Shown here: positions 7,366 through 13,470 of the stretch, in pieces
How positions within the stretch are numbered: the stretch's first letter is position 1
Layout: every line of letters starts with the position of its first letter
From: Actinomycetota bacterium
GTDB lineage: Bacteria > Actinomycetota > Thermoleophilia > Gaiellales > Gaiellaceae
Length of the DNA stretch: 14,142 nucleotides
Direction: 5' to 3'
NCBI GenBank assembly: GCA_003170995.1
Contig: PMXT01000078.1
Coordinates: 4,969-19,110 of the forward strand
Program-made: the position numbers and the translations under genes
The notes under the pieces: generated by a model
Database searches by the model: none
What the model was told of the DNA's origin: nothing
What the model saw: the letters and a program-made list of their open reading frames with translations, nothing else

Positions 7366-8538
7366 TTGCAGGAACAGTCTTTTCACACGCTGGGCGTCAG
7401 CGTGCAGATCGAACGGGTGCTCGCCGAGCGCGGCATCGTAAAACCCTTCCCGATCCAGGAGCTCGTGCTCCCGGACGCTCTCGCGGGCCACGACGTGCTC
7501 GCCAAGTCACCTACGGGCTCGGGTAAGACGCTTGCCTTCGCCATACCGATCGTCACGCGAGTCGGCCGCGACCGGTCTCAGCCCGCAGCGCTAGTGCTCG
7601 TGCCGACGCGTGAGCTCGCTGGCCAAGTGAGCGACGAGATCAGGCCGCTCGCCCAGGTGAACGGCCTGCGGGTTGCCGCGGTCTTCGGCGGAGCGCCGAT
7701 ACGCGAACAGGCCAAGAAGGCGCGCAATGCGCAGATCCTGGTCGCCACGCCCGGCCGCTTACAGGATCTGGTCGAAAGAAAGCTTGTCTCGTTGGCGCAG
7801 GTCGGCCTGCTCGTGCTCGACGAGGCCGATCGTATGCTCGACATGGGCTTCAAGCCACAGGTCGAGCGGCTGTTCAGGTCGCTTCCACGCGAGCGCCAGA
7901 CAATGCTCTTCTCTGCGACTCTCGACGGCGAGGTCGGGCAGCTCGCGCACTCGTACACGCGTGATCCGTCTCGCTTCGAGACGGCGCCGCTTACCGATCA
8001 CGAAAAGGGCAAGATCGAGCACCGTTTCGTCTCGGTCACAGCCGCTGGCAAGGTCGAGAAGCTCGTCGAGGAACTCTCGGGAGAGCGTGGGCTGGCGCTC
8101 GTGTTCGTTCGCACCAAGCGCGGAGCCGACCGATTGGCACTCAAGCTCGCGCGGCGCGATGTGAACGCTCTGGCCCTACACGGAGACATGCCCCAGAACG
8201 CCCGTCAGCGCACGCTTCGGCGCTTCCGCGACGGTGAGGTTGGCACGCTCGTAGCGACGGATGTCGCCGCCAGAGGGCTCGATCTCGAGGCGATCACACA
8301 CGTGATCAACTTCGATCCGCCCGAGGAAGACAAGGACTATGTGCACCGGGTTGGACGCACCGGCCGCGCCGGCAAGAGCGGAAACGGCATCACCTTCGTT
8401 CTCCCCGAGCAGCAAGCCGACGTCAGTCGCCTCGCGGCACGGCTCGGCCATCGCGAGCAGTTCGAGCGCGAGGGTATGCGAGTTGCGGCGCCGCGCCGCG
8501 TCTACACGAGTCGCCGTGGTCGCGGCTCGCGCTGGTAG
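7366..8538 (+). CDS. DEAD-box ATP-dependent RNA helicase
   Basis: A compact 390-residue DEAD-box RNA helicase that unwinds short RNA duplexes using ATP. All motifs are intact in order: Q motif (F6 and PFPIQ), motif I SPTGSGKT (48-55), PTRELA, TPGR, motif II DEAD in VLDEADRMLDMGF, SAT, then in the second domain VFVRTKRGAD, ATDVAARGLD and HRVGRTGRAG. A short basic tail ending SRRGRGSRW may add RNA affinity. Relatives act in ribosome assembly, mRNA decay and cold adaptation. The TTG at 7366 is preferred because AAGGAG lies nine bases before it and it places the protein start just ahead of the Q motif. A GTG at 7315 would add 17 residues without an SD. Followed by the second csp gene, 173 bases on. 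Confidence 0.93.
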   Translation: MQEQSFHTLGVSVQIERVLAERGIVKPFPIQELVLPDALAGHDVLAKSPTGSGKTLAFAIPIVTRVGRDRSQPAALVLVPTRELAGQVSDEIRPLAQVNGLRVAAVFGGAPIREQAKKARNAQILVATPGRLQDLVERKLVSLAQVGLLVLDEADRMLDMGFKPQVERLFRSLPRERQTMLFSATLDGEVGQLAHSYTRDPSRFETAPLTDHEKGKIEHRFVSVTAAGKVEKLVEELSGERGLALVFVRTKRGADRLALKLARRDVNALALHGDMPQNARQRTLRRFRDGEVGTLVATDVAARGLDLEAITHVINFDPPEEDKDYVHRVGRTGRAGKSGNGITFVLPEQQADVSRLAARLGHREQFEREGMRVAAPRRVYTSRRGRGSRW

Positions 8539-8643
8539 GCGATGATGACGTCGCTCATAAACGTGCGCTCGCAGCCCGAGACGGGATCGCTCCGAAAATG
8601 GAGCGGTAAAACCTCTCTCGGCGCGCTAGGGTTCAAATCAATC

Positions 8644-8711
8644 AGGACGAGTACCGGATTGCGCTGCCAGCGCTCCTTGCTTGTTCGTGACACAGCAAGG
8701 AGGTGAGTTTT
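8644..8711 (+). promoter_or_regulatory. cspA-2 5' leader with SD-sequestering hairpin
   Basis: CTCCTTGCT (8673-8681) pairs perfectly with AGCAAGGAG (8694-8702), a 9-bp stem with a 12-base loop. It buries the AAGGAG of the SD, which ends ten bases before the ATG at 8712. The stem corresponds exactly to that of copy 1. The two terminal pairs differ (C-G here and U-G there; U-A here and U-G there) yet pairing is kept, while the 3' half of the loop has diverged. The upstream block AGGACGAGTACCGG (8644-8657) is identical in both leaders. Confidence 0.65.
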
Positions 8712-8918
8712 ATGGCAACCGGAACCGTTAAGTGGTTCAACAATGACAAGGGCTACGGCTTCATCACGCCCGAGGACGGCGGCAAGGATCTGTTCGTCCA
8801 CCACAATGGCATCGCCGGCGAGGGCTTCAAGAGCCTTCCCGAAGGGGCGAAGGTCGAGTTCGAGTCGAGTGAGGGTCAAAAAGGCCCGCAGGCGACAAAC
8901 GTTCGCGTCATCGGCTAA
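8712..8918 (+). CDS. cold-shock protein, CspA family (copy 2)
   Basis: A 68-residue cold-shock domain protein with RNP1 KGYGFI (13-18) and RNP2 DLFVHH (26-31). The first 31 residues are identical to copy 1. Differences (for example T32N, E35A, R47K, R60Q) lie in the second half and are mostly conservative, so both should bind single-stranded RNA and DNA in the same way. The ATG at 8712 follows AAGGAGG with good spacing. It is preceded by the DEAD-box helicase gene on the same strand and followed directly by a strong terminator at 8940-8967. Csp proteins and DEAD-box helicases have related RNA-unfolding roles, so the pairing is meaningful. The similarity of the leaders as well as the coding parts indicates duplication of a whole transcription unit. 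Confidence 0.96.
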   Translation: MATGTVKWFNNDKGYGFITPEDGGKDLFVHHNGIAGEGFKSLPEGAKVEFESSEGQKGPQATNVRVIG

Positions 8919-8939
8919 TCGAGATTCAAGCTGAGACTA

Positions 8940-8967
8940 GAGAGGCGCCGGCTTGCCGGCGCCTCTC
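8940..8967 (+). terminator. strong hairpin terminator after cspA-2
   Basis: GAGAGGCGCCGG (8940-8951) and CCGGCGCCTCTC (8956-8967) form a perfect 12-bp stem with a CTTG tetraloop, 22 bases after the csp stop codon. The following GCGTTCC is only weakly T-rich, as is common for terminators in high-GC genomes. Confidence 0.8.
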
Positions 8968-9018
8968 GCGTTCCTAGAGCATTAGGACGGGAAGATAAAA
9001 CGAGCGAATGGTTGGCCG

Positions 9019-9067
9019 CGGTCCGCCGGGAGCCCTTCCCAAGCGAGAGCTCATGCTTGGCGGACCG
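9019..9067. other. predicted three-way-junction element upstream of tRNA-Glu
   Basis: An outer stem CGGTCCGCC (9019-9027) / GGCGGACCG (9059-9067) encloses two further hairpins that abut without a gap. These are GGGAGCCCTTCCC (9028-9040) and AAGCGAGAGCTCATGCTT (9041-9058). Every base of the 49-base segment is therefore in a stem or a hairpin loop. It starts 52 bases after the csp terminator and ends 36 bases before the tRNA. It could be processed RNA, a cruciform-forming mobile repeat, or chance. Confidence 0.5.
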
Positions 9068-9103
9068 GTCGGAGTCTCGTTCCACGTCTATCCTTGTCTG
9101 GCC

Positions 9104-9176
9104 GCCCCCATCGACTAGCGGCCCAGGTCACAGCCCTTTCAAGGCTGCAGCGCGGGTTCGAATCCCGCTGGGGGCA
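9104..9176 (+). tRNA. tRNA-Glu (anticodon UUC)
   Basis: A complete 73-base cloverleaf. The acceptor stem GCCCCCA (9104-9110) pairs with TGGGGGC (9169-9175), with discriminator A9176. The anticodon stem CAGCC/GGCTG (9131-9135, 9143-9147) holds loop CTTTCAA with anticodon TTC at 9138-9140. The T arm is GCGGG-TTCGAAT-CCCGC. The 3' CCA is not encoded, so it must be added after transcription. It stands alone, with no neighbouring tRNAs in the window. Confidence 0.95.
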
Positions 9177-9273
9177 ATCGTCGTAAGAAACACAACGTTG
9201 TTGCTGCTCAGGAGCATCTTTCGATGTCCGGTCGCTTGACGAGCCGATAACTCTTATTCAAACCCCTATCTGC

Positions 9274-9289
9274 CTCAGGCCCGCCTGAG
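9274..9289 (-). terminator. possible terminator of the zur-like gene
   Basis: CTCAGGC-CC-GCCTGAG is a 7-bp inverted repeat (loop effectively four bases) seven bases beyond the stop of the zur-like gene on the minus strand. No clear U-run follows in that direction, so the call is tentative. Confidence 0.4.
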
Positions 9290-9296
9290 TTGCTGC

Positions 9297-9734
9297 TTAG
9301 CGGCAGGCGGGGCAGAGGCCGGTCAGCTCGATCGTGTGGCCCGTGGTCACGAAATCGTGCCGCGCCGAAACCCGGCTCAGCCAGTCGTCGAGCCCGCACT
9401 CGCGGATTTCGACCACGCGATGGCAGCTAGAACAGACGAGGTGATGGTGGTGCGCATCGCCGCAGAGTCGGTAGCACAGCTCTCCGTCGTGATGTGAGAG
9501 CGCATCGATGACGCCCTGCTCGCTTAGGAGAGACAGCGTGCGGTAGACGGTGGCGAGGCCAATCGCCGAGCCCTCCCGCTCGCGCAGGCGACGCCATAAC
9601 GTCTGCGCCGTCGCATCGTCCGGCTCCCGCGCCAGCTCGCCGAGTATCTCGAGCCTCTGTCGCGTCGCCCGAACGCCTCCCTGCGTCAGCAACTCGACGA
9701 GCTCCGGCTCTCCAATTTGCGCAGCCTCTTGCAT
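9297..9734 (-). CDS. zur: Fur-family regulator, probably Zur (zinc uptake regulator)
   Basis: A 145-residue Fur-family repressor. The N-terminal winged helix has RATRQRLEIL at 22-31 and the recognition helix around GLATVYRTLSLL (59-70). The C-terminal dimerisation part has HHHHLVCSSC at 95-104 and CPAC at 141-144, whose four cysteines form the structural zinc site. A cysteine four residues before the His run (C91 in YRLCGDAHHHH) is typical of Zur rather than Fur. The divergent znu-type transporter supports zinc sensing; a manganese- or iron-sensing relative is less likely. When zinc-loaded, Zur represses znu genes. No SD precedes the ATG at 9734. A TTG at 9692, nine bases after GGAG, is a possible shorter start that would widen the divergent gap to 60 bases. 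Confidence 0.88.
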   Translation of the reverse strand: MQEAAQIGEPELVELLTQGGVRATRQRLEILGELAREPDDATAQTLWRRLREREGSAIGLATVYRTLSLLSEQGVIDALSHHDGELCYRLCGDAHHHHLVCSSCHRVVEIRECGLDDWLSRVSARHDFVTTGHTIELTGLCPACR

Positions 9735-9740
9735 GGAAGT

Positions 9741-9744
9741 AGGA
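9741..9744 (+). promoter_or_regulatory. ribosome-binding site deciding the znuA start
   Basis: AGGA ends eight bases before the GTG at 9753. It supports this GTG over the in-frame ATG-like upstream extension and the downstream GTG at 9795. It lies only seven bases from the zur-like ATG on the other strand. Confidence 0.55.
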
Positions 9745-9752
9745 TAGCTGAC

Positions 9753-10652
9753 GTGAGACTGAGAATCGTTCTCATAGGTCTTCTGCTCCTACTTGTGACG
9801 CTCATCGTCGCCGGCCTCGTGCTCATGGCACACGCTCCGTCTTCGAGCACGAAGCTGAGAGTGGTCGCTGCCGAGAACTTCTACGGCGATATCGTCAGGC
9901 AGATCGGCGGCTCGCATGTCGCCGTCACCTCCATCCTCTCCAACCCGAATGCCGACCCGCACCTGTTCGAGCCGGGAACCCAAAACGGCCTAGCGGTCTC
10001 CACCGCCGCACTCGTAATCCAGAACGGACTTGGCTACGACGCTTTCATGCAGAGGCTCGAGAGCGCTGCGCCGAGTAGTCACAGAGTCGTGGTCACGATC
10101 GCCGATACGCTCGGCTTTCACGGCGCCGAGACGAATCCCCACATCTGGTACGACGTGCCGAAGCTGCCGCTGATCGCCGGGTCGATCGCTTCGGGCCTGG
10201 AGCGAGCCGATCCGTCGCACCGCGCCGTTTACGACTCCGGGCTGCACCGGTTCCTGGCGAGCCTCGCCCCGCTCCAGCGCGAGGTCGCCGCCATCCGCGC
10301 CTCCTTCTCCGGCCAGCCGGTCGCCTATACGGAGCCGGTCCCCGGTTACTTGATCGAGGCTGCTGGGTTGCGAAACCTCGCGCCTTCCTCCTTCACCCGC
10401 GCGATCGAGTCGGGCAACAGCCCCACTCCCCAGGATTACGCCACCATGATCCGGCTCGTCACAGAGCGCCGAGTTAGGGTGCTCCTCTACAACACCCAGG
10501 CGGTCTCTCCGGTCACCTCCCAGATCCGCTCAGCCTCGCAGCGCGCCGGCATCCCCGTGCTCGGCGTGACGGAGACTCTGCCGCCCGGATCGACGTTCCA
10601 GGCATGGCTGCTCGCCGAGACGCGAGCACTGCACAGAGCGCTCGCGCGATGA
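9753..10652 (+). CDS. znuA: zinc/manganese ABC transporter substrate-binding protein (ZnuA-like)
   Basis: A 299-residue cluster A-I metal-binding protein that captures zinc (or manganese) outside the membrane and delivers it to ZnuB. Residues 4-26 form a membrane helix or signal sequence. There is no lipobox cysteine, so unlike most Gram-positive relatives it seems held by an uncleaved anchor or secreted. Metal ligands by position: H70 in ADPHLFEPG, H130 in NPHIWYD and E194 in YTEPVPGYL, where ZnuA proteins normally have His. An H-H-E set recalls PsaA-type manganese/zinc binders, so the metal is not certain. No His-rich loop is present. The GTG at 9753 is supported by AGGA. The stop overlaps the ATPase start (ATGA, 10649-10652), giving translational coupling. 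Confidence 0.88.
   Translation: MRLRIVLIGLLLLLVTLIVAGLVLMAHAPSSSTKLRVVAAENFYGDIVRQIGGSHVAVTSILSNPNADPHLFEPGTQNGLAVSTAALVIQNGLGYDAFMQRLESAAPSSHRVVVTIADTLGFHGAETNPHIWYDVPKLPLIAGSIASGLERADPSHRAVYDSGLHRFLASLAPLQREVAAIRASFSGQPVAYTEPVPGYLIEAAGLRNLAPSSFTRAIESGNSPTPQDYATMIRLVTERRVRVLLYNTQAVSPVTSQIRSASQRAGIPVLGVTETLPPGSTFQAWLLAETRALHRALAR
9760..9774. promoter_or_regulatory. Zur-box-like operator
   Basis: TGAGAA-TCG-TTCTCA is a perfect 6-3-6 palindrome that matches the general Fur/Zur box pattern (TGA-AAT-n-ATT-TCA type). It lies 26-40 bases upstream of the zur-like ATG and codons 3-8 of znuA. This placement would allow direct repression of zur transcription and either roadblock or promoter occlusion of znuACB. 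Confidence 0.6.
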
Positions 10653-11458
10653 GCTACGTCGTCTCGGTCAGGGAGCTCGGGCTTCGCTTCGGCGAGCGCA
10701 GGCTCTGGGACGACCTCTCTTTCGAGCTGGCCACAGGCGAGCTGCTCGCCGTTCTCGGCCCTAACGGAACTGGGAAGAGCTCGCTGCTCAGGATCCTGCT
10801 CGGGCTGATCGAACCGAGCGCCGGCAGCGTGGAGGTCTTGGGACGATCACCACGGCAGAGCCGCGCTCGAATCGGCTACGTCCCTCAGCAGCGCATCTTC
10901 GACCGTGACCTTGCGCTGCGCGCCCGCGATCTCGTGCGGCTCGGCCTCGACGGCCACCGCTGGGGCGTAAGCGTGCTCACGCGCGACAAGTGGGAGCAAA
11001 TCGAGCGCGCGCTCACCGAGGTGGGAGCCGCCGAGTATGCGGATGCGCCGGTCGGCCGCCTCTCGGGCGGCGAGCAGCAGCGCCTGAGGGTCGCCCAGGC
11101 TCTTGTTGCCGAGCCGGCTCTCTTGCTAGCCGACGAGCCGCTGCTCTCGCTCGACCTCTCCTACCAAAGGATCATCATCGGACTCCTCGACGAGCGCCGG
11201 CGACGCTTCGGCACGCCGATCGTGTTCGTGACCCACGACATCAACCCGATCCTGCCGATGGTCGACCGGGTGCTCTATCTCGCTCCGGGACGCTGGGCGA
11301 TCGGAGCTCCCGACGACGTCCTGACCTCCGAGACGCTTTCGTCTCTGTACGAGACCGAGGTCGACGTGCTGCGCGTTCGCGGGCGAATCGTCGTCGTCGG
11401 CACGCCGGACGACCAGGACGTTCATCACTCGCACGAGCACGGACACGTGCACGCCTGA
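10649..11458 (+). CDS. znuC: zinc/manganese ABC transporter ATPase (ZnuC-like) with His-rich tail
   Basis: A 269-residue ATP-binding subunit that drives metal import. Walker A GPNGTGKSS (37-45), Q-loop YVPQQ (78-82), signature LSGGEQQR (138-145), Walker B ALLLADEP (157-164) and the switch histidine H196 in VTHD are intact. The C-terminus ends in HHSHEHGHVHA, six histidines in the last eleven residues. This is a likely metal-binding tail that could buffer zinc in the cytoplasm or sense it. In typical znu systems the His-rich segment is in the binding protein instead. The start is the ATG at 10649 inside the znuA stop overlap. The stop TGA shares one base with the ATG of the permease gene (TGATG), so the three genes form one operon. 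Confidence 0.93.
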   Translation: MSYVVSVRELGLRFGERRLWDDLSFELATGELLAVLGPNGTGKSSLLRILLGLIEPSAGSVEVLGRSPRQSRARIGYVPQQRIFDRDLALRARDLVRLGLDGHRWGVSVLTRDKWEQIERALTEVGAAEYADAPVGRLSGGEQQRLRVAQALVAEPALLLADEPLLSLDLSYQRIIIGLLDERRRRFGTPIVFVTHDINPILPMVDRVLYLAPGRWAIGAPDDVLTSETLSSLYETEVDVLRVRGRIVVVGTPDDQDVHHSHEHGHVHA

Positions 11459-12294
11459 TGTTCAGCCAGCTACTCGCCCAGCACTTCGTACACACCGCGC
11501 TGCTCGCGGGAGCAGTCGTCGCCGTCGTCTCCGGCGCTATCGGCGTCTTCGTCGTCACGCGGGGAGCGAGCTTCGCCGTTCATGCGATCTCGGAGCTCGG
11601 CTTCACGGGCGCAGCCGGGGCGCTAGTCATTGGAGTCGACCCGGTGCTCGGAATGATGGGCGGCTCGATCGTCGTGGGTTTTGTGCTCGGCCTGCTTTCG
11701 CTGCGTGGCCGGGAACGCGATAGCGCGATTGGAGCGGTGCTGGCCTTTGGGCTGGGAGTGGGCGTCCTCTTCCTCTCCCTCTACCAGGGCTACGCGACCG
11801 AGGCGACCAACTTGCTCTTCGGCAGCATCGTCGGTGTCAGCGACAGCCAGCTCCGCAATCTCGGCATCGTCGCTCTGATCGTGATGGTCGTAATCGCGCT
11901 CGCCTACCGGCCGCTCGTCTTCTCGAGCGTCGATCCCGAGGGTGCCGAGGCTCGGGGCGTGCCGCTCCGCGCGCTCTCTGTTCTGACCTTCCTGCTACTA
12001 GCGCTGGCGACCGCCGAGGCGATCCAGGTCGTCGGCGTCCTCCTCGTCCTCACCCTCGTGATCACGCCCGCCGCCGCCGCTCAGCGACTCACCAGCCGGC
12101 CCGAGGCCGCGCTACTACTCAGCATCGGCATAGCGCTCGTCTCGACCGAGGGCGGGATCCTGCTCTCGCTCGAGAAGCCGTGGCCGACCAGCTTCTTCAT
12201 CAGCGCGATCTCCTTCGCGGTCTACCTGGTTGCGCGGATCGTCGATGTCGCGCGTCCGAGGAGCACCCGGATGTCCGCTCCACAGACGGCGTGA
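11458..12294 (+). CDS. znuB: zinc/manganese ABC transporter permease (ZnuB-like)
   Basis: A 278-residue membrane permease of the ABC-3 family, forming the translocation pathway for the metal delivered by the binding protein. About eight hydrophobic segments are visible. Family hallmarks include VVSGAIGVFVVTRGASFAVHAISELGFTGAA near the N-terminus (the conserved H42), the TNLLFGSIVGVS loop mid-protein, and the EAIQVVGVLLVLTLVITPAAAAQRL stretch at about 195-220. It begins at the ATG overlapping the ATPase stop and is the last gene of the zinc operon. A 24-base interrupted palindrome starts 21 bases after its stop. Zur control through the operator at 9760-9774 is expected. Confidence 0.93.
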   Translation: MFSQLLAQHFVHTALLAGAVVAVVSGAIGVFVVTRGASFAVHAISELGFTGAAGALVIGVDPVLGMMGGSIVVGFVLGLLSLRGRERDSAIGAVLAFGLGVGVLFLSLYQGYATEATNLLFGSIVGVSDSQLRNLGIVALIVMVVIALAYRPLVFSSVDPEGAEARGVPLRALSVLTFLLLALATAEAIQVVGVLLVLTLVITPAAAAQRLTSRPEAALLLSIGIALVSTEGGILLSLEKPWPTSFFISAISFAVYLVARIVDVARPRSTRMSAPQTA

Positions 12295-12315
12295 GTCAGG
12301 CGAGCTACCACGCGC

Positions 12316-12339
12316 GGCGTTGCCAAAATTGGCATCGCC
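12316..12339. promoter_or_regulatory. interrupted palindrome downstream of znuB
   Basis: GGCG-T-TGCCAA-AA-TTGGCA-T-CGCC is symmetric over 24 bases with a single T/T mismatch per arm. It can be a stem-loop ending the zinc operon message, but no T-run follows. It also overlaps a possible -35 (TTGCCA, 12320-12325), so it may be an operator. Confidence 0.5.
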
Positions 12340-12349
12340 AGTGTAGACT
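12320..12349 (+). promoter_or_regulatory. candidate promoter TTGCCA-N18-TAGACT
   Basis: TTGCCA (12320-12325) and TAGACT (12344-12349) are separated by 18 bases and would start a transcript near 12356. A strong plus-strand terminator lies 320 bases further on, with no convincing gene between. Confidence 0.35.
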
Positions 12350-12355
12350 AGAAAC

Positions 12356-12710
12356 GGTTATTTCCAGCTACTTTGACTCGCGCGAGTCCCTCTCAGGTGT
12401 CTCGCCGAGACTTCGCACCTCGGGAGAAGGGTTGGAAAGCTGTCTCATGAGGTGCATACCGTTGTATTTTGCACTACGGTTTACCCTGCATATCGATGGT
12501 TTTTGCGTGATCGTTCGCTCGACACGCCTCACCCGACGCTGTCCGGCATTCATCGGCGACGCACTCGGGATGATCGTCGATCTCGACGAAAGCTGAACTC
12601 GTCGCCCTACCGAGGCCGTAAACCACGGCGCACGCCGTCGACCTTAGAGTAAGGTACGGCCCGTTCATAAACGGCTGACGGGATCTTCAAAGATCCCGTC
12701 AGCTCTTTCT
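12356..12710 (+). ncRNA. candidate structured small RNA or 3' UTR
   Basis: This stretch has no recognisable protein. Its first 100 bases hold dense inverted repeats: GTCTC-GCC-GAGAC (12399-12411), AGGTG (12395-12399) with CACCT (12416-12420), and GCACCTC (12415-12421) with GAGGTGC (12449-12455). The last two pairings share CACCT and exclude each other, as in a switch. An intrinsic terminator ends the segment. A 49-codon frame (12447-12596) exists, but its ATG lies in the stem and its sequence resembles nothing I know. It may be an independent RNA or only the long 3' UTR of znuACB. Confidence 0.35.
12674..12710 (+). terminator. strong intrinsic terminator
   Basis: GCTGACGGGATCTT (12674-12687) and AAGATCCCGTCAGC (12690-12703) are perfect 14-bp arms, followed on the plus strand by TCTTTCTCATTCTT. 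It also lies 33 bases past the stop of the minus-strand gene at 12736 and may terminate both directions, though the T-rich flank favours plus-strand transcripts. Confidence 0.85.
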
Positions 12711-12735
12711 CATTCTTCCCGCTACTAGTTGTTAC

Positions 12736-13458
12736 TTAGCTAGTCGCTCCTATGGCGTTGCGTACCTGACTTCCTATCGTTCCCGGGCCCGTTCGCAACG
12801 CGCGGTACGCGCTTCCCGCCAAAGTCGGTGAGAGATATCGTTCCGCGATACCGTTTGTGACGCCGAACTTACCTTGGAAAGCACCGACTGGTTGAAAATA
12901 TACTCCTTCGATATTCACAGTATTATCGAAGCGAATGTCACCCTCTGTACCGAAATAGATGACGTTGTCACCTTCCTCGGTTAGAGGCGCTCCGCCGAAG
13001 AGCACATCGACCTTCGTCGCCTCTTGCTCAGGAGTTATGCTAGCTGACTTCGCACTGTCGTCTTCGCGAATCATCGCGGCCTCGGTCGTCACGCCGCCGA
13101 TTTCTATGACGACCACTTTCGATCCCGGCGTTACATTGCCCTTTAGAACTTTCGATACCGCGAGTATCACCTTCGTGTAAGTCACTCCGTTGGAATCGAA
13201 ATACGATACGTCACTCGCTGTGCCTTGGACAATAAGATGAGCGGCCTTCGCGAGCTGAGGAATGCCCGTATACACAACGTCGAAGTCAGGGCTCATTACG
13301 ACGGATTTGTGTGACAAGGTTTGGCTCGCCGCCGCACCACCGCTACTTGCTGCTCGTGATTCTTGACCGCCGCCTGGCGCTCCTACGGCCAGGTAACCGA
13401 TTAACGCGACCGATACACTCGTGATAACGGCTACGGTAGCTACAATCGTTTTCTTCAT
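12736..13458 (-). CDS. secreted protein of unknown function
   Basis: A 240-residue exported protein without a domain I can name with certainty. It has a Sec signal or anchor (MKKTIVATVAVITSVSVALIGYLAVG), then a low-complexity Gly/Ala/Ser linker to about residue 48. A globular part follows with the pattern AHLIVQGTAS, TKVILAVSKVLKGN and KVVVIEIGG, ending in EEGDNVIYFG. That pattern recalls small beta-rich secreted proteins seen in Firmicutes and actinobacteria, of unknown role. It starts 12 bases after the protease stop, with AAGGA nine bases before the ATG, so it is the second gene of an operon with the metzincin-like protease. It could be a protease partner, substrate or inhibitor. GC content is by eye near 50%, below the rest of the window. 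Confidence 0.8.
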   Translation of the reverse strand: MKKTIVATVAVITSVSVALIGYLAVGAPGGGQESRAASSGGAAASQTLSHKSVVMSPDFDVVYTGIPQLAKAAHLIVQGTASDVSYFDSNGVTYTKVILAVSKVLKGNVTPGSKVVVIEIGGVTTEAAMIREDDSAKSASITPEQEATKVDVLFGGAPLTEEGDNVIYFGTEGDIRFDNTVNIEGVYFQPVGAFQGKFGVTNGIAERYLSPTLAGSAYRALRTGPGTIGSQVRNAIGATS

Positions 13459-13470
13459 GACTGTCTATCC

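Noticed and set aside
9104..9176. tRNA-Glu as an attachment site for a genomic island
   Set aside because: No integrase and no repeat of the tRNA 3' end were found in the window.
12387..12430. CTCTCAGG stretch reminiscent of a glycine riboswitch
   Set aside because: The conserved upstream core (CCGAAGG with GCAA) and the GGACAGAG segment are missing, and no glycine gene follows.
12447..12596. Small frame of 49 codons beginning MRCIPLYF, between znuB and the terminator
   Set aside because: No convincing SD, the start lies in a predicted stem, there are no recognisable features, and the composition is not clearly coding. Mentioned only within the RNA candidate.
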